Assembly (NCBI GenBank): GCA_031553595.1
Contig: JAVBLI010000007.1
Coordinates: 1-64,000, forward strand
Origin: RGIG3701 sp031553595
GTDB taxonomy: Bacteria; Planctomycetota; Planctomycetia; Pirellulales; Thermoguttaceae
Direction: 5' to 3'
Length of the DNA: 64,000 nucleotides
This document shows, piece after piece, positions 25,029 through 32,981 of this stretch; within the stretch, counting starts at the first letter, position 1, and the number at the start of each line of letters is the position of its first letter. The notes beneath the pieces are model-generated. The model searched no databases. It saw nothing but the letters and a program-made list of their open reading frames with translations, and was not told the origin of the DNA. The position numbers and the translations under genes were made by a program.

Positions 25029-25701
25029 GATTCGACTCCTTTTTTCCATTTTTTTTCGCCTTTACGCACGGCGTTAACTTCAGCTCATACATGCTCGCCT
25101 CACGATAATCGGGGTTCAAACTGCTGATCTCCACCCCGACGGGCTCCACCAGGATTTCCTCGCCCCCCGTCTTTATTCCGGAAAACGTGACCGTGTAAAA
25201 TCCCCACGACATCCCTGGCAGCTCATCCGGATTCACCTTCACATCGCAGGAAGGGACACACATGCCGTCCGTGATTGCGCCTTCCGCCGGGTGAAAATGC
25301 TTCCCTAAAAACGGCTCCGGCGTCAGCGTAACCTTTCCGCTTTTCACCGGCTTCCCGTCCAGCGTAATCATCATCATCGGCGTGCACAGCCCGACTTTCG
25401 CAGCGCACCAGGCTTTCATCTGCCGCATGATTTCCTTCTGATCCAGCGCCCCGTCGGCGTTTTGGTCCAGCCATTTCACGGACGCCTTCAGCGCCGGCGA
25501 CGCATCCAGCTCGGCCCCCGCGATCTTGCCGTCCGTGTCTTTATCATACAGCTTCATCGCCTCCGCCGCCACGGCTTCCACGTCCATCCCGGCCAGCCCA
25601 TACGTAATCGGTTCCGGCGTTCGCTGGGCCTCCGCCGTTCCGCCGCCGAATGCCATCCCTAAAACCGCCGCCAGGGTAATCGTCAAAATGTGTCTTGTCA
25701 T
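25021..25701 (-). CDS. Secreted EF-hand calcium-binding protein
   Basis: 226 residues from ATG at 25701 (an ATG at 25722 adds MKRRKLH). A signal peptide MTRHILTITLAAVLGMAFGG, cleaved around A-E-A, is followed by two canonical EF-hand loops, DKDTDGKIAGAE and DQNADGALDQKE, both with the 1-3-5-12 ligands. A beta-rich C-terminal domain follows (MMMITLDGKPVKSGKVTLTP, EEILVEPVGVEISSLNPDYR), resembling a carboxypeptidase-regulatory-like fold by eye. It is the first gene of a two-gene operon with the SYLF protein, which suggests a shared envelope function. Confidence 0.8.
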   Translation of the reverse strand: MTRHILTITLAAVLGMAFGGGTAEAQRTPEPITYGLAGMDVEAVAAEAMKLYDKDTDGKIAGAELDASPALKASVKWLDQNADGALDQKEIMRQMKAWCAAKVGLCTPMMMITLDGKPVKSGKVTLTPEPFLGKHFHPAEGAITDGMCVPSCDVKVNPDELPGMSWGFYTVTFSGIKTGGEEILVEPVGVEISSLNPDYREASMYELKLTPCVKAKKNGKKESNHE

Positions 25702-25828
25702 GTGCAGTTTCCTTCGCTTCAAGAAATTACACCGGGCGCACAGTCACCCCGGCACCCGCATTATAGCACATCCGGGCGAAGGAAGAAATACAAGAAACAA
25801 CAAAAATCACACCCACGGGGTGATATTA

Positions 25829-25866
25829 GGAATTAGAAATGAGGAATGTTTGCACAATTCCTCATC
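25829..25866. repeat. GCGCAAGCG-type AT-rich repeat, fragment
   Basis: ATTAGAAATGAGGAATG, then TTTGCACAATTCCTCATCCC, an inverted pair resembling the ends of the repeat at 53847-53938 with a degenerate core. Confidence 0.35.
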
Positions 25867-25869
25867 CCC

Positions 25870-26466
25870 CTACGCTTTTTCCTTAATCGTCCGCCGCAGC
25901 GCTTCGAGGCTGGCGTCGATGGCCCGGTCGATGGACTGATCTTCCAGGGCGACTTTTTCGTTGAGCGTCCGCTCCACATCCTCGGCCGAGACGCCGCCGG
26001 CACCCTCGAACGAGTCCGGCTCGACCGACGAAATCTTCTCCAGCACCGTGCTCATGACGGTCTCCAACTCCGTGGACTGCGCGATCGCGGTGTCGAAATC
26101 CTGGAACATCTCGGCAACGTTAATCCCCTCGAACGCGGCGCTGATGCTGCGGGTGATTTCCTTCGCGCCGCCGGCAAACTGCTGGAGCGTCTGGGCCATG
26201 TCCCGCGTCTGGAGCATCGTTTCGAAGTGCAGCAGGAACGACTGAATCCCCTGCTTGAAGTTCGCACTCTTGGCAGCCATCGCACACAGACGCCGGAAAT
26301 TCGCGGTGTCGCCATTGCGTTTCGCCTCGAGCGCCTTCTGCATATACTCGCGCTCGTGCTTTTCAAGTTTCGCCACGGCCTGCTTCTGCTTCATCAGCGC
26401 CTGCTTGATTTTCACATCCCGCTCGATTTCGCGGGTACGTTTCGATTTGAATAAGTTGCCGAACAT
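25870..26466 (-). CDS. ESCRT-III/Snf7-like coiled-coil protein
   Basis: 198 residues from ATG at 26466, which gives MFGNLFKSKRTREIERDVKI (an ATG at 26490 adds MPQTPSKI). The order is that of Snf7 proteins: a short hydrophobic start, a basic helix (residues 7-50, 10 Lys/Arg in the first 30), a second helix NFRRLCAMAAKSANFKQGIQ, a third with MLQTRDMAQTLQQFAGGAKEITRSISAAF, then NVAEMFQDFDTAIAQSTELE and TVMSTVLEKISS (117-147), and an acidic tail ending RAIDASLEALRRTIKEK. The central pattern M-A-x-x-L with F-x-x-D-F-D and a helix rich in M/L is reminiscent of CHMP/Vps24 proteins. The basic first half and acidic second half would allow autoinhibition. It is not PspA/Vipp1-like in length. Function is inferred: membrane remodelling. 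A generic coiled-coil protein is the alternative. Confidence 0.5.
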   Translation of the reverse strand: MFGNLFKSKRTREIERDVKIKQALMKQKQAVAKLEKHEREYMQKALEAKRNGDTANFRRLCAMAAKSANFKQGIQSFLLHFETMLQTRDMAQTLQQFAGGAKEITRSISAAFEGINVAEMFQDFDTAIAQSTELETVMSTVLEKISSVEPDSFEGAGGVSAEDVERTLNEKVALEDQSIDRAIDASLEALRRTIKEKA

Positions 26467-26638
26467 GATTTTCGATGGGGTTTGAGGCATAAAACGCAGC
26501 TCTGGCGAGGCATTTTGACAGCGTTATAGATACATCATAACCTATTTTGAGAAAAAAAGCGATAAAATAGTTCAAATTTTCACAAAAAAACACATAAATA
26601 AAAAAATTCCACCATCAGCGATACACCGCTATCTGTAT

Positions 26639-26697
26639 TATAATGGAAAAAATCGAAAAAAACCAGACCGCGGCATCCCCCAGTGCGGTTTTTTTGT
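26639..26697 (+). ncRNA. Candidate small RNA or leader ending in a terminator
   Basis: A TATAAT at 26639-26644 is followed within 55 bp by the stem ACCGC / GCGGT and TTTTTTT (26677-26697). No coding sequence lies upstream on this strand for the terminator to serve, so a very short transcript is possible. The -35 region is poor. Confidence 0.3.
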
Positions 26698-26866
26698 GCC
26701 GATCATCGTTTCGCCAGCAGATTTTTCGGCGAAAACATTCAGAACAAGCGTAATAGGATTGTCATCCATGGGTTCATGCAGGGCGGGAACGGCCGCCCCC
26801 CATGTTTCATCCCCTGCATTCCGGTATATTTGATGTACTTGAGCGGTTGCCCGATGCATCCACAAG

Positions 26867-26971
26867 AACAGCAGCCGGGAACGCAGTGACGCGAAGAGAC
26901 CGGATAGAATAGCCGGGCATTCCCCGCTTCCATCCGGTCTCTGCGCTAACGCTCCACGCCCGGCTGCTGTT
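26867..26971. repeat. Palindromic intergenic element, copy 7
   Basis: Ends AACAGCAGCCGGGAACG and CGCCCGGCTGCTGTT, inner GAGACCGGATAGAA / TCCATCCGGTCTC. It lies 46 bp upstream of uvrC, so it would form part of the leader if uvrC is transcribed from further left. Confidence 0.9.
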
Positions 26972-27017
26972 TTGCTGATACATCAATTCACCCAAACTGT
27001 CACCCATTCCCCATTCC

Positions 27018-28352
27018 ATGCCCAACTCCCGCGCCGCTGAAAAATCGAAAGACTTCCCCCACGCGCCCGGCGTTTATCTCATGAAAAACGGCGAGGGCCG
27101 GGTGATTTATATCGGGAAGGCGAAAAATCTCCGCAAGCGGGTGGCCAGTTATTTCACCCAGGCCGCGGCGGAAGACCGGCGGACGATGCATCTCGTGACC
27201 GAAATCCGAGACGTGGACTTCATCCAGACCGAGAGCGAGGTCGACGCCATTCTGCTCGAGGCGCGGATGATCAAAGACCTGCTGCCGTATTATAACCGCC
27301 TGCTGAAAGACGGCAAGTCGTTTCCGTACATCCAGATTTATAATCGCGAAGAATTCCCCCGGGTGGAAGTCACGCGCGAGCCCAAATCCCACGGCGTGAA
27401 GCTTTACGGCCCGTTCATCAGCCCCGTCCGCGGCGCGCTGGTGGTGATGCAGAAAATCTTCAAATTCCGCGTCTGCCACCAGCCCATCCACAGCGATGAC
27501 CCGAAATTGCGCTTCGCCCGGCCGTGCCTGCTGGCATCCATCGGTCAGTGTACCGCCCCGTGCTGCGGGCGGGTGTCGCGCGAGGATTACCGCAAGCAGA
27601 TTCACCGGCTTCAGCGTTTTCTGGAGGGGAACAAGAAAAAGCTGCTGGAGGAGCTTCAGGCGGACATGGCGGACGCCGCGAAGAACCTGCGTTTCGAGGA
27701 GGCCGCCGGGATTCGCGACCAACTCGCGGCCCTGGAAATGCTCAACGAACACGGCGACCTGGAGACGCACGTCCAGCCGGAAGTCTTTCAGTTGGACCCA
27801 AAACGCGGCCTGGTGGGGCTGCAAAAAATCCTGAAACTGCCGGAAATGCCGCGTGTGATCGAGGGCGTGGACATCGCGCACCTGCACGGCGAGTCGACCG
27901 TCGCCAGTCTCGTGCAATTCCTGGATGGCATGCCCTTCAAGTCCGGCTACAAGCGTTACCGCATCACGGGCGTGGAAGGCATTAACGATTACGCGTCGAT
28001 CGCCGAGGTGGTGTATCGCCGTTTGAGCCGCCTGCGTGAGGAGAGCAAGCCGCTGCCGGATATCCTGTTAATCGATGGTGGAAAGGGCCAGCTTCATGCC
28101 GCCGAAGACGCCGTCCGCCGCGCGGGACTGGAAATCGGGTGCGACCTCAAGGCACTCGTTTCCCTGGCCGAGCGTAACGAAGACCTTTACATTCACGGGC
28201 AGGACGAGCCGCTGCGACTCAGCCGCCACGCCTACAGCCTGCGGCTTTTGCAGTATGTCCGCGACGAAGCCCACCGTTTCGCCCAACACTACCACCACAT
28301 CCTCCGCGGCAAGCATTTTTTTCCCGACCGTAAGAAAAACAAAGACGAATGA
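27018..28352 (+). CDS. uvrC: UvrC-type excinuclease subunit, short form
   Basis: 444 residues. The N-terminal GIY-YIG nuclease (about 15-95) reads GVYLMKNGEGRVIYIGKAKN and makes the 3' incision. Then follow the Cys-containing segment ASIGQCTAPCCGRVSREDYR, a UVR-type helix pair LQADMADAAKNLRFEEAAGI RDQL (near 215), and the RNase H-like 5' nuclease domain with VIEGVDIAHLHGESTVASLV and DILLIDGGKGQL...EAHRFAQHYHH. It stops just after this domain, about 150 residues earlier than the usual UvrC, and lacks the C-terminal helix-hairpin-helix pair. It acts with UvrA and UvrB, not encoded here, in nucleotide excision repair. Confidence 0.9.
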   Translation: MPNSRAAEKSKDFPHAPGVYLMKNGEGRVIYIGKAKNLRKRVASYFTQAAAEDRRTMHLVTEIRDVDFIQTESEVDAILLEARMIKDLLPYYNRLLKDGKSFPYIQIYNREEFPRVEVTREPKSHGVKLYGPFISPVRGALVVMQKIFKFRVCHQPIHSDDPKLRFARPCLLASIGQCTAPCCGRVSREDYRKQIHRLQRFLEGNKKKLLEELQADMADAAKNLRFEEAAGIRDQLAALEMLNEHGDLETHVQPEVFQLDPKRGLVGLQKILKLPEMPRVIEGVDIAHLHGESTVASLVQFLDGMPFKSGYKRYRITGVEGINDYASIAEVVYRRLSRLREESKPLPDILLIDGGKGQLHAAEDAVRRAGLEIGCDLKALVSLAERNEDLYIHGQDEPLRLSRHAYSLRLLQYVRDEAHRFAQHYHHILRGKHFFPDRKKNKDE

Positions 28353-28361
28353 CGGAAAAGA

Positions 28362-28467
28362 AACAGCAGCCCGGAGCGTGAGCGACGGGATAAGAATCGC
28401 CATGAAACGCCCCAATTTTCGGTGCTGTCACGATCATATCCGGTCGCTTACGTTCCCGGCTGCTGTT
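28362..28467. repeat. Palindromic intergenic element, copy 8 (variant subfamily)
   Basis: The left arm AACAGCAGCCCGGAGCGTGA, GCGACGGGATAAGAATCGCC matches, inverted, the right arm of copy 5 at 22049. The right arm is the standard ATATCCGGTCGCTTACGTTC with CCCGGCTGCTGTT. It lies 9 bp after the uvrC stop. Confidence 0.85.
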
Positions 28468-28503
28468 CTTGTGTCCAAACAATTGAAAAAAATCTAAACT
28501 TTC

Positions 28504-29313
28504 ATGGAAAATCCAATGAACATCTCCGACTGGAACCCCGAACAGTATCTTTTATTCGAACGCGAGCGAACCAGGCCGTGCCTCGATCTCGCGGCGAGAA
28601 TCCATTTGCCCGGCGCAACGCGAATCGTCGATATCGGCTGTGGGCCTGGCAACAGCACAATGGTGCTGAAATATCGCTGGCCCAATGCATTTATTCTCGG
28701 TCTGGATTCCTCGCAAGCCATGCTTGGCCGCGCGGTAAAACTCTCCGCCGACATCCGGTTCGAGCATTTCGACGCCACCGGCGACCTCACGCCGCTGGGG
28801 AAATTCGATATCGTGTTTTCCAATGCCGCGGTGCATCACATGCCCGACAAGCCCCGGCTGCTGGCGAAGTTTTTCGATCTGCTGAACCCCGGCGGCGTCC
28901 TGGCCGTGCAGGTTCCTCATACGACGGAGCTGCCGTTCAGCGTCGTGCTGCAAACGCTCGTCGCGACCGACAAATGGCAAAGCCGCCTCCCTGAGAACAT
29001 CTACCCGGCCCGCTTCCACGACTACGCCTATTATTACGACATCCTCTGCGGCCTGCCCGCCGAAATCGACATGTGGCAGACGGATTATATCCAGGCCATG
29101 CCGAGCCACGCCGGAATCGTCGAGTGGTACAAAGGCAGCGGCCTGCGCTATTATCTCGCCCCCCTGCCCGACGACTCCCAGCGTGCCGAGCTGCTGCGAG
29201 ACTACGAAGCCGCCCTGAAAAGCGCTTATCCGACCGAGAAAAACGGCGCCGTCCTCATGCCCATGCGGCGTATTTTTTTCCTCGCTCGCAAAAAAACCGA
29301 AAACAAATCTTGA
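28504..29313 (+). CDS. tam: Trans-aconitate 2-methyltransferase
   Basis: 269 residues, a Rossmann SAM-dependent methyltransferase. DWNPEQYLLFERERTRPCLD at the start, VDIGCGPGNSTMVLKYRWP (SAM motif I), DIVFSNAAVHHMPD, NPGGVLAVQVPHTTELPFSV and MWQTDYIQAMPSHAGIVEWY follow the Tam family along its whole length. The enzyme methylates trans-aconitate, a spontaneous by-product that inhibits aconitase. The start could also be ATG at 28516 (MNISDWNP), which is closer to the family start. Confidence 0.9.
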   Translation: MENPMNISDWNPEQYLLFERERTRPCLDLAARIHLPGATRIVDIGCGPGNSTMVLKYRWPNAFILGLDSSQAMLGRAVKLSADIRFEHFDATGDLTPLGKFDIVFSNAAVHHMPDKPRLLAKFFDLLNPGGVLAVQVPHTTELPFSVVLQTLVATDKWQSRLPENIYPARFHDYAYYYDILCGLPAEIDMWQTDYIQAMPSHAGIVEWYKGSGLRYYLAPLPDDSQRAELLRDYEAALKSAYPTEKNGAVLMPMRRIFFLARKKTENKS

Positions 29314-29409
29314 CACGCCCCAAACGCTGGTCTACAATAATACTGTTCTTGCCATTCCTTATTCCTCCTTCCTAATTCCTCATTTCCCATCCCCACCCAG
29401 GAGTTTCTC

Positions 29410-30453
29410 ATGAATCACCCCAACGAAAACGAAAACACCCAGCCCGCGAATCCTTCCCGGCGGCAGATGCTCGGCAAACTGGTGGCCGGCACGGCGGCGC
29501 TGGCGGCCGGCGGCGTTTATATCAGCCACGAAGACCGCATTCTCTCCCAGGCGATGGCGGAAGACAAGCCCGCGGACGCCCCGGAAGACATGCAGTTGGA
29601 CGCGGTTTCCGGCGCCTCGCGGACGGATACGAATTGGGCGAGATACTCCGATCTGAAGAAAAAGATGACCACCGCGACGATCAAGGGAATCGACTTCAGC
29701 CGCATGATGATGGGCGGTAACCTCATCGGCGGCTGGGCCCACTCCCGCGACCTGATGTACGTCTCCGACCTGGTCAAGGCGTACCACACCCGCAAGAAAA
29801 TCACCGCCACCTTCAAAATGGCCGAGGCGTGCGGCATTAACACCTATCTCGGCCACCATTCCCACATCGGCATGATGAAAGATTATTGGGACGAGGGCGG
29901 CTCGCTGCATTACATCGCCGACGCCAGCTCTCTGGACGGGGCGCTGCACACGATCGAAGTCGGCGCCTCCGCCGCGTACATTCAGGGCGAAACCTGCGAC
30001 CGGCTGGTGCGCGAAGATAAATTCGACGAGATGGTGAAATACCTCGAGCGCGTCCGTCAGGAAGGCGTCCCCGCCGGTCTGGGCGCCCACTGGCTGGAAA
30101 CCGTCAAAGCCTGCGAAGAGCGCGGCATCAAGCCCGACTTCTGGATGAAAACCATCCATCACGGCGGCTACTGGTCGCGCCACGCCGACAAACACGAGTG
30201 CGACAACGTGTTCGACCGGAATCCCGACGAAACGATCGCGTACATGAACGAACTTCCGCAGCCGTGGATCGGCTTCAAGGTGCTCGCCGCTGGGGCCATT
30301 CGCCCGCAGGACGGGTTCCGGTACGCGCTGGAAGCCGGGGCGGATTTCCTCTGTGTGGGCATGTACGACTTCCAGATCGTCGACGACGTGAACATTTTCA
30401 TGGAAATTCTCGACGCCGGAATTAATCGCAAACGCCCGTGGTGCTTCACGTGA
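29410..30453 (+). CDS. Tat-exported TIM-barrel-like protein of unknown function
   Basis: 347 residues. The N-terminus carries a Tat signal, P-S-R-R-Q-M-L-G-K-L-V-A-G-T-A-A-L-A-A-G-G. The mature part begins near residue 50 and has an aldo/keto-reductase-like opening IKGIDFSRMMMGGNLIGGWA, then AYHTRKKITATFKMAEACGI, an IGMMKDYWDEGGS loop, GLGAHWLETVKACEERGIKP and AAGAIRPQDGFRYALEAGAD near the C-terminus. The pattern looks like a barrel with GAD-type phosphate-binding strands, but the substrate is unknown. AGGAG lies at 29398. Two TatA-type genes occur at 62.7 kb. Related proteins with Tat signals are familiar in Planctomycetes. Confidence 0.65.
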   Translation: MNHPNENENTQPANPSRRQMLGKLVAGTAALAAGGVYISHEDRILSQAMAEDKPADAPEDMQLDAVSGASRTDTNWARYSDLKKKMTTATIKGIDFSRMMMGGNLIGGWAHSRDLMYVSDLVKAYHTRKKITATFKMAEACGINTYLGHHSHIGMMKDYWDEGGSLHYIADASSLDGALHTIEVGASAAYIQGETCDRLVREDKFDEMVKYLERVRQEGVPAGLGAHWLETVKACEERGIKPDFWMKTIHHGGYWSRHADKHECDNVFDRNPDETIAYMNELPQPWIGFKVLAAGAIRPQDGFRYALEAGADFLCVGMYDFQIVDDVNIFMEILDAGINRKRPWCFT

Positions 30454-30477
30454 GTCGCTGAACTGCGTAACGCAAAA

Positions 30478-30594
30478 AACAGCAGCCGGGAATGGAGTGA
30501 AATGAAATGACGCGGAATGACCGGATCGAAGTGGGAAAATACCCAGCCACTTCTATCCGGTCTCTGTGCTAAAGCTGCATTCCCGGCTGCTGTT
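30478..30594. repeat. Palindromic intergenic element, copy 9
   Basis: Full-length: ends AACAGCAGCCGGGAATGGAG and CATTCCCGGCTGCTGTT, inner TGACCGGATCGAAGTGGG / CCACTTCTATCCGGTCTC. It lies between convergent genes. Confidence 0.92.
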
Positions 30595-30632
30595 TCGTGA
30601 ACATGAACCTGGTAACCGCTCTACCGAAATTC

Positions 30633-31766
30633 TCAAGAAAAATGGGCCGCCAGCACACGCCGACAGGTCTCGCGCACCAGTTCGGACGGGTCATGCGTGC
30701 CGTGAAACAGAACGGCGCGGGCTGCTGGGGTGCGTTCATTGCCCAGCACCACCGCGGCGTTTCGCAGCAGGCCGTCGCGCCCAGGCCGGAAGAAGGGCGT
30801 GTGGCGAAAATGGGCCTGAAAATCGCCTTCCGTCAGCGAGAACAGCGGGGCCAACTCGATCATCAGCGGCTTTTGCAGCCCCGGTTCCAGCGTTTCCACA
30901 GCGAAAAATCCCGGCGGGCACGCGTTCTGGCATGTGTCGCACCCGAAAATCCGATTTCCCACCGCCGGCCAGTAACACTCCGGCAAAAAATCCCGGCACT
31001 CGATTAAAAGCGTGTTCAGGCACCGCCCAGCATCAAATTTTCCTCGCCCCAGCGCTTGGGTCGGACACGCACGGAGACATTTTTCGCAGGCCGGGCATTT
31101 TTCGTGCACGCGATGCAGGAATGTCTCCGCGTCTTGCGGGGCCGAAAACCCGTTTTCCGGCGGCGCACAAAATTCCGGCAGCTCCGCCGTGCTCAGAATC
31201 GCGGCCAGAAAAAATGCACTCCCAAAACGCGGGTGCATCAGCATCCGATTCATTCCCGGCACCCCCAGCCCCGCACGTCTCGCGAATTCCCGCTCATGCA
31301 GCGGCGCCGTGTCCACCACGCCCCGGTTTTTCGCCCCCGGAAACGCCGCCGTCAGCGAGGAAAGGAGCGTTTTCAGGGATTTCCGAATCACGTCGTGATA
31401 ATCCACCAACGGCCATGCGTACTTTGCCACCCGCCCGTAACCCGGCGGAATTTGCCCATTTTCGCTAAATTTAAGGAATAGCGGCAAATTTGCGCTTAAG
31501 AAATGCTCTGTTCTCGCAATTTCATGCACCGTGTCATACGGCATCCCCAGCATGATCACGCTTTTCACTCCTGGCAACAGCGCTTCAGGATGCTGAAACG
31601 CCTGTGCGTTTTTCATCAAATACGGCATTCCCTCCGCGCACCCCGCCTCGAGCCAGCCGGGAAATTCCGAATCGCGCGAAGCTTCCGCCGGCACCACCCC
31701 GAAAAGGGGGAAGCCGAGCGTTTCTGCTGTCTTCCGCAGCGATGTTAAAATGCCTGTTCTATCCAT
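30633..31766 (-). CDS. queG: Epoxyqueuosine reductase QueG
   Basis: 377 residues. The N-terminal cobalamin-binding half has SVIMLGMPYD, YGRVAKYAWPLVDYHDVIRK (the usual GRDYHDVLRK-like loop) and NRGVVDTAPLHEREFARRAG. It is followed by two [4Fe-4S] ferredoxin-type clusters, CPACEKCLRACPTQAL and CDTCQNACPPGF, and a C-terminal HEAT-like repeat (LLRNAAVVLGNERTPAARAV). It reduces epoxyqueuosine to queuosine in tRNA and needs cobalamin. It is a single gene, convergent with the Tat-signal protein across element copy 9. Confidence 0.92.
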   Translation of the reverse strand: MDRTGILTSLRKTAETLGFPLFGVVPAEASRDSEFPGWLEAGCAEGMPYLMKNAQAFQHPEALLPGVKSVIMLGMPYDTVHEIARTEHFLSANLPLFLKFSENGQIPPGYGRVAKYAWPLVDYHDVIRKSLKTLLSSLTAAFPGAKNRGVVDTAPLHEREFARRAGLGVPGMNRMLMHPRFGSAFFLAAILSTAELPEFCAPPENGFSAPQDAETFLHRVHEKCPACEKCLRACPTQALGRGKFDAGRCLNTLLIECRDFLPECYWPAVGNRIFGCDTCQNACPPGFFAVETLEPGLQKPLMIELAPLFSLTEGDFQAHFRHTPFFRPGRDGLLRNAAVVLGNERTPAARAVLFHGTHDPSELVRETCRRVLAAHFS

Positions 31767-31885
31767 TTTATCACAAAAAATGGGTTTGAAAACGAAAAAT
31801 CCCCTTCCATTTTCAGGATTTTCGGGTATTTTAGGAAGTATTATATTATATAGTATACTCGTAATTTCATTTTTTTAGAGGCCCC

Positions 31886-32917
31886 ATGTATCTTTTATCG
31901 CTCGAAACCTCCTGTGACGAGACCGCGGCGGCGGTGATCCGTGACGACGGTGAAATCTGTTCAAGTGTCGTCGCCAGCCAGATCGCGCTGCATGCGGATT
32001 ATGGCGGCGTGGTGCCGGAAATTGCGTCGCGGGCACATCTGGAGCGGATTTTGCCCGTGATTGACCAGGCAATGAAGCAGGCGGGAATTTCGTTGCGTGA
32101 TTTAAACGCCGTGGCGGTGACGCATACGCCGGGGCTGGCCGGGTCGCTGCTGGTGGGGCTGGTGGCGGCGAAGACCCTGGCCGCGACGCTCGACATTCCG
32201 CTGGTGCCGTTGGATCACCTCCAGTCACACATTTACGCCTGCAAAATCGCGAATCGCACCGAGATTTTCCCCTGCGTGGGCCTGATCGTCAGCGGCGGAC
32301 ACTCGAATCTGTACCACTGCAAAACGCCGCTGGACTTCACGCTTCTGGGCACGACCATCGACGACGCGGCGGGTGAGGCGTTCGACAAGGTGGCCGCCAT
32401 GCTCGGGCTTCCGTACCCCGGCGGGCCCAGCATCCAGAAGGCCGCGGTCAACGGCGACAAAACCGCATATGACTTTCCCCGGGCCTTCATTCACGACAAA
32501 ACCCGCCTGGATTTCAGCTTTTCCGGCCTGAAAACCGCCGTCCGCTACCAGCTCGTGGGCACTGGGCACCAGGATTTCAGCGAAAAAACGTGGGATCCGA
32601 CGACCGTGGCGAACGTCGCGGCGTCTTTCCAGGAAGCGGTGGTCGACGTGCTGGCGACCAAAGCCAGACACGCGCTGCGAGCCACGGGCCTGAAAACCCT
32701 CTGCGTCGGCGGCGGCGTGGCCGCGAACACCGCTTTACGCCAGCGGCTGGAGGCGAACGCCGTGCGTTACCACTATAAATTTTATACCGCCCCCTTAAGC
32801 CTCTGCACTGATAACGCCGTCATGGGCGCCGTCGCGTGGGAGCTCTACCACGCCGGCCGATTCGCCCCCCCCGACCTCGATATCCGCCCCGGCACCGTGC
32901 GAAACGAACGCTTGTAA
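31886..32917 (+). CDS. tsaD: tRNA N6-threonylcarbamoyladenosine synthase subunit TsaD
   Basis: 343 residues. MYLLSLETSCDETAAAVIRD at the start, EIASRAHLERILPVID, the metal-binding pair H111/H115 in LDHLQSHIYACK, GLIVSGGHSNLYH, TIDDAAGEAFDKVAAMLGLP YPGGP, FSFSGLKTAVRYQ and the closing LCVGGGVAANTALR. TsaD, with TsaB/E not encoded here, transfers the threonylcarbamoyl group to A37 of ANN-decoding tRNAs. AGAGG stands 5 bp before the ATG. A promoter for the following gene begins within its last codons. Confidence 0.96.
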   Translation: MYLLSLETSCDETAAAVIRDDGEICSSVVASQIALHADYGGVVPEIASRAHLERILPVIDQAMKQAGISLRDLNAVAVTHTPGLAGSLLVGLVAAKTLAATLDIPLVPLDHLQSHIYACKIANRTEIFPCVGLIVSGGHSNLYHCKTPLDFTLLGTTIDDAAGEAFDKVAAMLGLPYPGGPSIQKAAVNGDKTAYDFPRAFIHDKTRLDFSFSGLKTAVRYQLVGTGHQDFSEKTWDPTTVANVAASFQEAVVDVLATKARHALRATGLKTLCVGGGVAANTALRQRLEANAVRYHYKFYTAPLSLCTDNAVMGAVAWELYHAGRFAPPDLDIRPGTVRNERL

Positions 32918-32940
32918 TTGGCCCGCTTTTGCGGTATACT
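32912..32940 (+). promoter_or_regulatory. Promoter of the J-like/LRR membrane protein gene
   Basis: TTGTAA and TATACT with 17 bp between, overlapping the last codons of tsaD and 42 bp before the ATG at 32982. Confidence 0.5.
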
Positions 32941-32981
32941 GGGGAAAGTACGATTCACGCACAACCCCACGGAGCCACCCC

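Larger units (their letters stand above)
26467..27017. other. Intergenic region with possible small RNA and one palindromic element
   Basis: No protein gene is supported. An AT-rich left part is followed by a TATAAT box, a strong hairpin terminator, a second hairpin TTTCGCC / GGCGAAA at about 26710-26737, and element copy 7 directly upstream of uvrC. Confidence 0.5.
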
